Origin: Flavobacteriales bacterium
GTDB lineage: Bacteria > Bacteroidota > Bacteroidia > Flavobacteriales_D > Cryomorphaceae
Direction of reading: 5' to 3'
DNA length: 48,804 bases
Assembly: GCA_007125175.1 (NCBI GenBank)
Contig: SLDS01000191.1
Coordinates: forward strand, 1-48,804
The position numbers and the translations under genes were made by a program. This document shows, piece after piece, positions 34,980 to 44,900 of the stretch. How positions within the stretch are numbered: the first letter of the stretch is position 1; each line of letters begins with the position of its first letter. A model generated the notes under the pieces. It saw only the letters and a list, made by a program, of their open reading frames with translations, had not been told where the DNA came from and ran no database searches.

Positions 34980-35493
34980 TTACAAGCAGCGGCTGAGCGA
35001 ACTCAGTACATTGATTTTTGATGTAGACGGTGTATTTACCGATGGCACGGTGATGGTGATGCCCGACGGGCAGTTGCTTCGCCGGCTGAGCGCCAAAGAC
35101 AGCTATGCCTTGCAGTACGCCATCAAGAAGGGCATGCGCGTGGCCATCATTACTGGCAGCAATTCAAAGATCGTTGCCGAGAGCCTGCGCCATCTCGGAG
35201 TGCGGCATGTATTCCTGGAAAGCAAAAATAAACTTGATGTATATGAGCGCTATATAGCCGATCAGCACATTCGTGATGAGGAGATTTTGTATATGGGCGA
35301 TGACATTCCCGACTATACCGTACTTTCGCGGGTGGGCGTTTCCACCTGCCCGGCCGATGCCAGTGAAGAGGTAAAGCGCATATGCCACTATGTTTCCCAC
35401 CGATCAGGGGGCAATGGCTGCGTGCGTGATGTGATTGAGCAAACGCTCAGGGCCAAGGGTTTGTGGTTTGATAAGGACGCTCTGATATGGTAA
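34972..35493 (+). CDS. KdsC-like HAD phosphatase (3-deoxy-manno-octulosonate 8-phosphate phosphatase)
   Basis: A 173-residue HAD-superfamily phosphatase of the KdsC group, which removes phosphate from Kdo-8-phosphate on the way to lipopolysaccharide core. The catalytic motif FDVDGVFTDG carries D17 and D19; IITGSNSKIV and YMGDDIPDYTVL are the later HAD motifs. Length is typical of KdsC, which lacks a cap domain and works as a tetramer. The ATG at 34972 is chosen over an upstream ATG at 34909 that is buried in the DUF2520 gene. It is followed after 3 bases by a UbiA-family gene. Confidence 0.88.
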   Translation: MGSYKQRLSELSTLIFDVDGVFTDGTVMVMPDGQLLRRLSAKDSYALQYAIKKGMRVAIITGSNSKIVAESLRHLGVRHVFLESKNKLDVYERYIADQHIRDEEILYMGDDIPDYTVLSRVGVSTCPADASEEVKRICHYVSHRSGGNGCVRDVIEQTLRAKGLWFDKDALIW

Positions 35494-35496
35494 AGC

Positions 35497-36492
35497 ATGG
35501 ATACCCTGCTCAAAATCGTAAAGTTGACAAGGCCACTGAACCTTGCCATTATCGCCCTCACAATGTGGTTGATGATGGCCTTCGTACTTCGTCCCTTTGT
35601 CCAGGTAAATCAGTTTGAGCTCCAGCTGCCCGATCTTTATTTTTGGTTGCTCGTACTCTCCACTGTACTCATAGCCGCTGCGGGCAATGTGATCAACGAT
35701 TACTTCGATCAACGCACCGACCGCATCAACAAGCCCCGGGATATTATTGTGGGCGTGCATGTGAAGCGTAGGGTAGCCATGTTCGTACACCAATTGTTCA
35801 ACATTATCGGCCTCGGCATTGCTGTTTTTATTTCTTGGAAAGTAGGTATTTGGAAGCTGAGCATCATTCACTTCTTTGCTGCCGGCTCGTTGTGGTTTTA
35901 CAGCGTGCAGTTCAAGCGGGAGCTCATTATAGGGAATGTGCTCGTGGCCTTGCTGGCCGCAATGGTGCCGGTATTGGTCGGTATTTATGAGATTCCTCTA
36001 TTGATCCGTGAGTATGGTGCTGATGTGGCCCAACTCTTCAAGCACTTGTATCCGGGCGAAGATCCTGCAGTGTACTTCAAGTACATGTTCTACTTCATCT
36101 TTGGCTATGCAGCCTTCGCATTTATGCTCAACCTCATTCGGGAAATTCAGAAGGATATGGCCGATGTGAAGGGCGATAGGCGCATCGGATCACAAACCAT
36201 ACCCTTAGTTTTTGGCATCAAGAATGCAAAGCGCATCACTGCAGCTCTGATCGTGCTCAGCATGATTGGCCTGCTTATCATACAGCAAATGGTGGTGAAT
36301 GATCTTGTATCTCTGATTTATCTCATCGTGGCAGTCTTTGTCCCGCTTTCTATAAGTCTGTACATCAATCATTATGCTGTGCGCCGACCCGAGTTTGTAC
36401 GCGCGGGCAATGCCGTAAAGATTGCCATGCTCGGTGGCTTGCTGTACAGCATTGTGCATTACTACGTCTACTTCGCTGCTGATATTGCTTGA
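35497..36492 (+). CDS. UbiA-family prenyltransferase, geranylgeranylglycerol-phosphate-type
   Basis: A 331-residue membrane protein of the UbiA prenyltransferase family. The first Asp-rich motif is NVINDYFDQRTDRINKPRD (about 67-85) and the second is REIQKDMADVKGDRRIGSQT (about 216-235); eight or nine spans are visible. Bacteroidota members of this branch are annotated as geranylgeranylglycerol-phosphate geranylgeranyltransferase-like by similarity to the archaeal ether-lipid enzyme. Whether it makes ether lipids, or prenylates another acceptor, cannot be told here. It shares an 8-base overlap with maf, and the neighbours are mostly housekeeping genes. Confidence 0.82.
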   Translation: MDTLLKIVKLTRPLNLAIIALTMWLMMAFVLRPFVQVNQFELQLPDLYFWLLVLSTVLIAAAGNVINDYFDQRTDRINKPRDIIVGVHVKRRVAMFVHQLFNIIGLGIAVFISWKVGIWKLSIIHFFAAGSLWFYSVQFKRELIIGNVLVALLAAMVPVLVGIYEIPLLIREYGADVAQLFKHLYPGEDPAVYFKYMFYFIFGYAAFAFMLNLIREIQKDMADVKGDRRIGSQTIPLVFGIKNAKRITAALIVLSMIGLLIIQQMVVNDLVSLIYLIVAVFVPLSISLYINHYAVRRPEFVRAGNAVKIAMLGGLLYSIVHYYVYFAADIA

Positions 36493-37072
36493 TACCGGAA
36501 CATATCGCCTCATTTTGGCCTCCAAATCGCCACGAAGACAGGACTTACTGCGCAGTATGGGATTTTCATTCGAAACGCGCAGTGCCGATACCGACGAAAG
36601 CTTCCCCGATCACTTGGGGGGCTCTGATGTCGCCGAGTTTCTCGCCCGTACCAAAGCAGAAGCATTTGCCGGAAGGCTCAAGCCTAATGAGATACTCATC
36701 ACTGCTGATACCATTGTATGCCAAGACGATAATATCTTCAATAAGCCAGAAAATCGTGGGGAAGCACTGCAAATGCTCCGTGCATTGAATGCGAAAGAGC
36801 ATACTGTGATCAGTGGCGTATGTCTGTGCTTGGGGAAGAATTACAGGGTGTTTCACGACAGCACCCAGGTGCATTTTGATGCGCTTGAAACGACCGAGAT
36901 GGAGTATTACATTGATCGCTTCAAGCCCTATGATAAGGCAGGCGCTTACGGCATACAAGAGTGGATGGGCCTGGTGGGGATTCGGTGCATCGAAGGTTCG
37001 TTTTACAATGTGATGGGATTTCCTACGCATATGTTTTACAAGGAGTTGAAGCAATTTATAGCGCAATTATGA
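36485..37072 (+). CDS. maf: Maf-family nucleoside triphosphate pyrophosphatase
   Basis: A 195-residue Maf/HAM1-type protein that hydrolyses non-canonical or pyrimidine nucleoside triphosphates. Family motifs are LILASKSPRRQDLLRSMGF (about 9-27), ITADTIVC with the catalytic Asp, HTVISGVCL, and YDKAGAYGIQ. The start is TTG at 36485, which overlaps the UbiA stop codon by 8 bases and gives the standard N-terminus; an upstream ATG at 36422 would read 21 residues through the UbiA gene. The stop codon overlaps the bshB1 ATG. Confidence 0.9.
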   Translation: MLDTGTYRLILASKSPRRQDLLRSMGFSFETRSADTDESFPDHLGGSDVAEFLARTKAEAFAGRLKPNEILITADTIVCQDDNIFNKPENRGEALQMLRALNAKEHTVISGVCLCLGKNYRVFHDSTQVHFDALETTEMEYYIDRFKPYDKAGAYGIQEWMGLVGIRCIEGSFYNVMGFPTHMFYKELKQFIAQL

Positions 37073-37794
37073 AACTCGATATCCTCGTAATCGTGGCCCA
37101 CCCCGACGATGCTGAACTCAGTTGCGGTGGTACACTTATTCAAGCTGCCGCTCAAGGCAAAAAGACCGGTATAATCGATCTGACCCGTGGTGAATTGGGT
37201 ACACGCGGCACACCCGAGCTCAGGGCCCTTGAGGCTGCCGAGGCTGCTAAGATTCTCAAGCTTGCTGTGCGCGACAATGCCGACCTTCCCGATGGCTTTA
37301 TCGCAAATGTACGGGAACAACAAATGCGCGTCATACCCTATATCCGCCGCTATCGCCCCGATATCGTTATTACCAATGCCGTACACGACCGCCATCCCGA
37401 TCACGCGAGGGCTTCCACTTTGGTAAGCGAGTCCTGTTTTTTGAGTGGTTTGAAAGCGATAGAAAGTCGGGATGCCGTGGGAGAAATCCAAGCTGCCTGG
37501 CGACCCCGTGCTGTGTACCACATCGTGCAAGATCGCTATCTCAAGCCCGATTTTATTGTGGATATTAGCCCCTCTTTTGAAGATAAGATGAGAGCGGTGA
37601 AAGCTTTTCGCAGCCAATTTTACACTGGAGAGGAGCAAAAGCCCGAGGAGACCACTCCGATCTCCACCAAGGGTTTTATGGAAGCTTTGCGGGCACGTGC
37701 ATTGGAGTACGGCCGACTGATCAATGTAGAATATGGAGAAGGCTTTACAGTGGAGCGAGCAGCCGGACTGCACGATATTACCATATTGCTTTAG
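37069..37794 (+). CDS. bshB1: Bacillithiol biosynthesis deacetylase BshB1
   Basis: A 241-residue PIG-L/LmbE-family zinc deacetylase. The metal-binding motif AHPDDAE is at residues 10-16 and the second, HDRHPDHARA, lies near 108; LTRGELGTRG is also typical. BshB1 removes the acetyl group from GlcNAc-malate in bacillithiol synthesis, a thiol made by many Flavobacteriia. The length and the C-terminal YGxxxxVEYGEGF pattern match BshB1 well. The ATG at 37069 overlaps the maf stop codon (ATGA). BshA and BshC are not in the window. Confidence 0.92.
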   Translation: MKLDILVIVAHPDDAELSCGGTLIQAAAQGKKTGIIDLTRGELGTRGTPELRALEAAEAAKILKLAVRDNADLPDGFIANVREQQMRVIPYIRRYRPDIVITNAVHDRHPDHARASTLVSESCFLSGLKAIESRDAVGEIQAAWRPRAVYHIVQDRYLKPDFIVDISPSFEDKMRAVKAFRSQFYTGEEQKPEETTPISTKGFMEALRARALEYGRLINVEYGEGFTVERAAGLHDITILL

Positions 37795-37867
37795 TTCCAA
37801 TAGATCTTCATACAGAAATAAATCGCATTATGCGTGCTTTTTAGCTTGCGAATACCTGTTGTCTAGC

Positions 37868-38470
37868 TTATGCCGCATTGGAGGTATCAGGGGTGAGCTC
37901 TTTGGTCAATAGCCAATCCAGGAATGCACGGTAGGTGAGTTTGTTGTCAAAGCCCAAGTTTTTACGGAGTCTTTTGCGGTGATTTTTTACCGTGTTTTCA
38001 GCGATGTGGAGTTCCTTGCCGATTTGTCTTGAGCTGCGTCCTTTCGCAATGAGAAGAGCTACTTCACGCTCTCGGTGTGAAAGGCCCAAATATGGCCGAA
38101 TGAATTCTTCACTGTCCATGCTCACGGAGCCATCATCAAGTATGCGATCAAAATGTGTTTTCAGCTTTTGCCAATCAAAAAGCATGCAAATACGCTTTCC
38201 TTGCTCTTGGTGGGCACAGGAAATGCACATTGCCGTCCTTGAGCGTTTTTGAGCCTCATACTGCACATCGAGTAGATCGATTCTCAGGGATATTGGGTCG
38301 CCATCTACTTGTGTTGAATCAGAGGTGGATTCGGTCACTTTGAGCTTCTCCATTGACTCGATGCTACGACTGGAGTGTAAAACTTCTGTGAGTTCTTCGT
38401 TGGCAATGACTACAACTGCCTGCATGGGCTTGAGCAATGGAGCCATATGTAAGAGGTCTTGGGGTACCAT
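37868..38470 (-). CDS. LuxR/GerE-type helix-turn-helix regulator, unknown sensor domain
   Basis: A 200-residue regulator. The C-terminal 60 residues are a LuxR-type helix-turn-helix: GLSHREREVALLIAKGRSSRQIGKELHIAENTVKNHRKRL. The N-terminal ~120 residues are not a recognisable receiver domain (no phosphoacceptor Asp pattern); they could be a divergent PAS-like domain. One CxxC (CISC) lies in the middle. The ATG at 38470 is chosen over a TTG at 38512 because that TTG is inside a consensus -7 element. It is an orphan with no kinase neighbour and converges with bshB1. Confidence 0.8.
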   Translation of the reverse strand: MVPQDLLHMAPLLKPMQAVVVIANEELTEVLHSSRSIESMEKLKVTESTSDSTQVDGDPISLRIDLLDVQYEAQKRSRTAMCISCAHQEQGKRICMLFDWQKLKTHFDRILDDGSVSMDSEEFIRPYLGLSHREREVALLIAKGRSSRQIGKELHIAENTVKNHRKRLRKNLGFDNKLTYRAFLDWLLTKELTPDTSNAA

Positions 38471-38509
38471 AGAAATAAATGCTTGGTTAGCGTTTTGGAT
38501 GCTTCTAAA

Positions 38510-38517
38510 CAAATATA
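38510..38517 (-). promoter_or_regulatory. Bacteroidota-type -7 element of the LuxR-type gene
   Basis: On the minus strand TATATTTG matches TAnnTTTG exactly, 39 bases before the ATG at 38470. A TTTG lies 12 bases upstream, closer than the usual 17-23, so the -33 element is doubtful. Confidence 0.5.
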
Positions 38518-38547
38518 CTCTTCTCGATCCAAATAATCATATCAGGG

Positions 38548-38724
38548 CTAGTGCTGGCTGATTTTGTATGCCTCTTGTCGCAAGGCGATTATATCGGTAT
38601 TTTTTGGGTCGTATATGCGCTGAATAGCCCTCTGGCAGCGCTTTTGAAGGGTTTTGGCCATCGCTGATTGCCCCTCAATCTTCGGAAAATCCGCTTGATT
38701 TTGAGCAATCGAATAGATTCTCAT
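38548..38724 (-). CDS. Possible small basic protein upstream of the LuxR-type gene
   Basis: An open frame of 58 codons from ATG at 38724 (also ATG at 38733). The product is Gln/Lys/Arg-rich with a likely helical segment (AKTLQKRCQRAIQRIY) and no known family. It lies alone in a 495-base gap and no good -7 element precedes it. It may be a chance frame; no function is proposed. Confidence 0.2.
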   Translation of the reverse strand: MRIYSIAQNQADFPKIEGQSAMAKTLQKRCQRAIQRIYDPKNTDIIALRQEAYKISQH

Positions 38725-38733
38725 AAAAATCAT

Positions 38734-38894
38734 GTAATCAGTCTAATAGAATAAGAGGCGGAAATTGGCATACTCAATATTAAGTATTTTTCGTGCTTTG
38801 GCGAATTTTCTGCTTTGGAAGGCCAGAAATAGACCCTGTAGCTAATAATTCCTGTCGCCTCTTTCATCTCATTTTGCCCAGAAGGCAAACAAAC
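38734..38894. other. Non-coding stretch with an AT-rich palindrome
   Basis: This part of the gap between the LuxR-type gene and the giant T9SS gene holds no convincing gene. At 38770-38787 ATACTCAATATTAAGTAT is a palindrome with eight of nine base pairs matched; it lies 46 bases upstream of the small frame at 38724. Otherwise I see nothing. Confidence 0.35.
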
Positions 38895-38931
38895 AAAAAT
38901 CCACAGCCCTTATACAGGACTGTGGATTTTT
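38895..38931 (-). terminator. Strong intrinsic terminator after the giant T9SS gene
   Basis: AAAAATCCACAG pairs perfectly with CTGTGGATTTTT (12 bp), with an inner CCT-TATAC-AGG stem-loop. On the minus strand the stem is followed by a T-rich run (TTTTTGTTTGTTTG), 34 bases downstream of the stop codon at 38966. The sequence is symmetric, with a T-run on the plus strand too, so it can terminate in both directions. Confidence 0.85.
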
Positions 38932-38965
38932 TCAATTGTAGGCTTTCAGGCCTGTCGAAAAGCCC

Positions 38966-41900
38966 TTAACGGGCAATCATAAACTTATCAATCAGCACTT
39001 CGTCTTTGGTGGTGAGGCGGTATAGGTACACGCCATTGGGAAGCGCACTTCCGTCAAAATGGAAGCGGTAATCCAGACCACCTTCAGCCGAAGCGTTGAA
39101 AATGCTTCGAATCAATTTGCCGGAAAGGTCATAGACTTCCAGGCTGGCATGTCCGCTCTCGCTCAATGTAAAGCTCACATCCGATGGGCCGGGGCTGGGA
39201 TTGGGTTGAGAGCTGAGGCTGGCAGCAGCACAGCTTGTAGCATTGACGATAATTCCGTTGGAATTGTCCAGACATCCGGTGATTTCGGAAATATTACTGA
39301 TACCCTGCACATCTTGCGATACTGCATAGCTTGCGTGGAAGATGCGGTAAAGACCTGGTGCGCGGCCGTCAAGGTTGAAGAGACTGTTGTTTTGACGCAC
39401 TTCGAGTACATTGAAGTCTTCATCGAGAAGACCCCAACCCTGTAGAGGCCCGAAGGCTCCGCTCACAGAGGCGTTTACGGTCACTGGACTTCCGGTACCG
39501 ACACACACGGTAGTAGGATCTCCTGTAGTGATGGTACCACCATCTACCTCGGCCAGGGTGAAGAAAATTGAGTTTGAGAAGTCAAAGCAGCCTTCGAGTT
39601 GGCTGACGTTGGTTACACCGGCCAGACTTACATCATTGCCGAAGCTGAGGTGTGTGAGGCGGTAGGCACCGGGAGCAAGGGTGTCCAGATTGAAGTTGGG
39701 ATTGCTCCTTGAAGCGATCACATTGCCGGTAACTTGCTCTGTGATGCCCCAGCGGCTCTTCGGGCCGAAGTTGTCAACCAAGGTTACGTTCAATACGGTA
39801 GGGCTACCGGTGTTCACACAGATAGAAGTCGGGTCGGTAGTGGTCAGAACTCCACCGTTCACGAGACATGGGCATGTAAGTGTAAGGCTGTAATTGCCTT
39901 CCGCACTACCAAATCCGTGTACCATGATGTAGTAGGTCATGCCTTCTACAGCTTCAAATTCCAGGTAAGACTGGAGTCCGCAAGAGTCGTCTTCCCTTTC
40001 ATCATCATCATTGGCGCCGACGCAAATCAGTGCATCGCAGCTGCCTTCGAAAATGCTCACTTTTGTGTCGAAATCCGATCCACAAAGGTCTACAGCATAG
40101 ATAGCGCTGGCTTCCGCCGTGAAGCTGTACCATATGCTACCTGCAGTATTTGTCTCTTCATCGCAAAGGAATTCTTCATCAAAGCTGGCGCCTACAGTGC
40201 TTCCGTTCTCTGTGATGCTGCACTCAATGGGCAAGGCAAAGCAAGGTTCATCACCGGGAATGAGTGGCAGCACAGTTACAGTGGAGAAGCAGCTGCTGCT
40301 ATTACCTGCGGCATCCAGGAAGGTTACTTCGATGACATTATCACCGTAATCAGCTGTGCCAAAAGTGCTCTGGCTAAGCTGAATGTCTACTATGCCACAA
40401 TTGTCAGTTGCGCCTCCGTCGAGATCGCTACCATCAATGCTGGCCGCTCCAGAAGAGTCGAGGGTGAGCGTGAGATCCACACAAGAAGGGCTTGGATCCT
40501 CAACATCAACTACAGTTACCGTAAAGGTGCAGGGCTCTGCATCGTTGCCATTGCCATCATTGGCAAAATATGTTACGGTGCTTTCCCCAACATTGAAGCT
40601 AAGTCCATCAACATTGCCAACACCGCTTGCTGTAGTAGCTCCGCTCACTTCGTAGCTCAAATTCGTATCGCAGTTGTCAGTGAAAATTTCTGGAGCGCTA
40701 TCGCTGATTGTTGCACTGCATACACCCGCACTGTTGTCCACTACATAATCTGCAGGGCAAGTGAGCACAGGCGCTTCGATATCATCTTCAGGAAGGATGA
40801 AGGCACAATCTACCACAACTTGCATGTCTGTGAAGGCGAGCTCCAATCCATTTTCATCCTCTACTCGGACTACGAAATCGTACTGTCCGGCAGCGTAGGG
40901 GTCGAATGGCAGAATATTGGGCTCACCCAGGAGCTGCCAAAAATCGAATCCGAGATTTTGGGAATCCTGAATGCTCGATAATCCACCTAAGCCCTCGCCG
41001 ATGAGGAAATCGCTTACATTAATCACGTAAGGCGGTACTGTGCTTGGCTCGGCCGGATCGAAGTCAATCTCGAGAAATACCTGCAGATCCTCAAAAGTAG
41101 CTGTACCGAGATCCACGCTGTATAGGTAGTTCCATCGTGCACGACCTGGATCGGTTTCTTCATTGGCAGCCGATTGGGGTGAGAGGCCGGTACCGGCTTG
41201 GTACACACTGCCACTCGGTGTGATATCGCCACGGAAGCGTCGGAAGGCCTTTATTCCAAGCTCGATGTCGCAATAATCTGTCACTGCCATGTTTTCATTG
41301 GAGATGCCAGAACCAACGGTAATAGGACCACTGAGTGTGTTGCCATAGCTGGGGCCTTTCGGCAAATCGATCTCATCGAATGAAGAGCAGGCATCATCAC
41401 TGCACCATGGTGAAAATACCACATCGCCTGTCACTGCATTGCCAAGGGCACAGAGGTTTGCGAAGGTGTTTTGCGGACCGCTTTCATCTCCCCACCAGTT
41501 ATTGCTGGCTTGTACTTCAGGGCCTAGTGAGCTCGCACCGGCAGCCACATTGTCAAATATCCTGTTGCCACTGGCGCTCACGATACTTCCATCTCCTTCT
41601 GAAAAGCCCACGACCATGCCACGGGTATTGTTGAAGAGATCAGAGTTGGTGATGGTGGCTTCTGTGCCCGTTCCGAAGAAGTCGGTAACCAAAATCCCTG
41701 CTGAGGTGGAATTGTCAGTAGAGGCCTGACCACGGCATTCAGAAGCGTTCAAGCCATCAACGCTACCTTGACCGCCACCACCAAATTCGACGGCGTAGTC
41801 GAGAAAGTCTCCATCACCCTTACCGGTATAGGTCACGTTGTTGATGCTCACCACGGGATTTGCCGCAAGGACATTACCGCGCACATGTATACCGATGCGC

Positions 41901-44900
41901 TGTATATTGCTCAGCGAGGAGTTGTTCACCTCATTGTTGCTTCCGCCAAAGAAGACGATGCCCCGACCTCGGTAGATGTTGGCATGGCTGATATTTTGTA
42001 CATGCACATCGTCAACAATCAATTCACCTCGAGACTGTATACCGTGATGCACATCGAAGCCATCACCATCAAGGGTGAGATCGCTTATTTTCACCTCATT
42101 GCCCTCTTCTACAAGTACAAAGGCATCGCTGGCTGCATTGCCGGCTACGGTGGTGCTGCTTCCGGGGCGGAGTATGGTGCTCTCTTTGCCCAGGCCTTGT
42201 AGTGTGAGGTCTTTGTTGATTACAATCTGATCAGGCTCAGTATAGTCGGCTGCATTGATCAAAAGGGTGTCGCCGGGGCTGGCCTCGTCGATTGCTTCTT
42301 GTATGCTGCAGAATGCTGTCTCTGCTGTAATGTTTTCAATCACAGCGGGACAAGCTGGCTCTTCAGTGGTGATGAGGATGTTGTCAAGCCCAATTTCTGG
42401 CCGAGCTCCTCCTTCACCATCATTTTCTTGGTAATACACCCATCGCAGGTACACTTCTGGTTCATCCAATACCTCGGCAGGCAGCTCGAAGCTAAACTGA
42501 AGTGTATCGCCGGTGTCGAGACCTTCGGCGCTGAAGAGGGTTTCACTGCCGAAATCGGTATAGACGCCGCTTCCGCCAATGCGGTATTGCAAGCGCATCG
42601 CAAAGTTGCGGCTATTGCGATCCACAATACGGTTTACCCATTCCGCCCGTGCGTAGCTTACACCGGCAGTGTTCAGGCCGATGGCGGCTGATCCAACGTA
42701 GCGATCTGGATCGGCCGCTCCACCTACGCAGTCATTGCGTTGGGGGCTTCCGGTGGAGATCAATGAAATCCCATTGACTCCATTTCCATTGAAGCGTGGT
42801 CGGCTGGAAAGATCGTATCCACATTCGTATACACCTGTTCCATCTTCGCTCCGGTCGAATGATCCATCGCTTGGGTCATTGCTCCAATAGAAGCGCATAT
42901 TGGCAGGGTAGGTGCCGGGGGCTTCGCTTGCATCCCACTGATCAAAGGTATAGTCTCCTGAAATCAATTCGAAAAGAGAAGGCAGGAATGGGGTAGGCTC
43001 AGGAAATACTTCTCCCGAAAGGGCTACATTAACATCTACTGCTCCACCGCCACTGTGCACCACATTTCCAAAGTAGGTGTCGATAGCAAGACCTTCTGCG
43101 AGACGTACGAAAAGTTGCTGCTCAAAGCTGGCATCGCTGTAGTTGATCTCTACGCTCGTGGCAAATACGTCTCCATCTAGCGATACTTCAAAATTGTCGG
43201 GAGCGAGCACATCAACGGTACCTGCTGAAGGTGAGAGATCTGTGCCTTCAAGTGTATAGCTCTGCACCGCACTCGGGCCATTATCTACAATGTAATCCAG
43301 ATCGATCAAGTTTACCACACTGGCCGAAAGGATAGCATCTGGTAGTGGTTCGTTAGTGATGAAAATGTTATCGAGAGCGATCTCAGGACGCTGCCCTCCT
43401 GGAGAATCTTCCAACTCATAATATACCCATCGCAGGTAGACTTCTGCTTCATCCAGCAAAAGGCCCGGGAGCTCAACACTGAAGATCTCTGCATCACCAT
43501 CGTCTTTGCCTACCACGCTAAATTCTGTTTCATCACCAAAGTCGGTAAAAGATCCGCTATCTCCCAAACGGTATTGCAAGCGAATGGCAAATTCGCGGGC
43601 ATTGCGCGAAATGACCTCATTTTTCCACTCGACCCTGGTGTAAGTTTCACCGGTCGTACTTAAACCAACAAGAGCTGAGCCGACGTAGCGATCCTCATCA
43701 GCATCGTCGCCTGAGCAATTATTGAATTGTCCATTTCCGGTAGCAATGAAACTGATACCTTGTGCTCCGAGTCCATTGATTCGAGATCGTGAGGTAAGGT
43801 TATAACTGCAGTCGTATAAACCCGGCGCATCTTCTTCACGATCGAAACCTGAACCACTTGGGTTGTTGCTCCAGTAAAAACGCATGCTGGGAGGATAGGT
43901 GCCAGCTGGCTCCTCGCCGTCCCACTCATCAAAGCCGAAATCGCCCTCAGTAAATGACCAAAGCTCGGGCAAAAAGTTGGCGGGCTGCGGGAACACTTCA
44001 CCAGATACCGATAAGTTGAGGCTTGCACCTCCACCATTGTGGCTAATTACACCACTATAGCTTCCTATGGAAAGGCCCTCCTCAAGGCGAACCAAAATTT
44101 CAGAATCGGCGATGAGGTCTCCACCATCGCTGTAGCTCAGGCTCAAGGTGCTGCTCCAGGTATCGCCATCCGTCGAAAGCTCAAAGTTAGCAGGTGCTTC
44201 GACTTCAATACTGCCGCTTGCAGGATCGAGATCCTGAGCGCTCAATGTATAGCTTTGGGAAGCCGAAGGCCCTTCACCTTCATTGTAATCTAATTCGCTC
44301 AAAGAGCCTGGAGATCCCGATAGAAGGGCCACTGGGGCACCGTCGAAATCCGTTAAGAGTAGGTCATCGATGTTGAGTCTGCGATTGGCGGTGCCGCTCT
44401 CGGATTCAGTGCGAATGCGGATGCGCGCGTCCCCCGGAACATTAACGGCTGCGCTAAAGGTAGCCGGGCTGGCACCCCCGCTAAAGGCATCGCCTACTTG
44501 TGTCCAGGTTGCACCAGCATCACTGCTGTACTCCACCACATGGTCTACTTGAGCATCAGTTCCGTAGCGGGCGTACTCGAAGGTGATGCTGCCTATCCCT
44601 CCGCTTTTGTCTTCAATCATGCTCATTACAGAGCTGCCGTAGCCCCTGCTTCGGGCGGAGCGCTCTCCGTTTTTGAAATCATTTGCAAGGTTTCCGATCA
44701 GGGCTTCTGTCATTTCCCAATCGATGCCGCTTAGGTTCACTGTACCAGTGGCGTAAGAGCTCTTTGTTTCGCCGGGGCCTTCGAAGTCTACAAAATAGCC
44801 GGGGGGGCTAACACTGCCAGATACGGCTACATCGAGCTCAGCACCGCCACCTACATGGTTGATCAGTGCGCTGTAATTGCCGAGGCCCTCACCTTCGCCA

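Noticed and set aside
38471-38512. TTG at 38512 as start of the LuxR-type gene
   Set aside because: It falls inside the consensus -7 element at 38510-38517, so it would not be transcribed.
39734-40981. A 415-codon open frame on the plus strand
   Set aside because: It lies antisense within the giant T9SS gene, shows no family pattern and mirrors the low stop frequency caused by that gene's composition.
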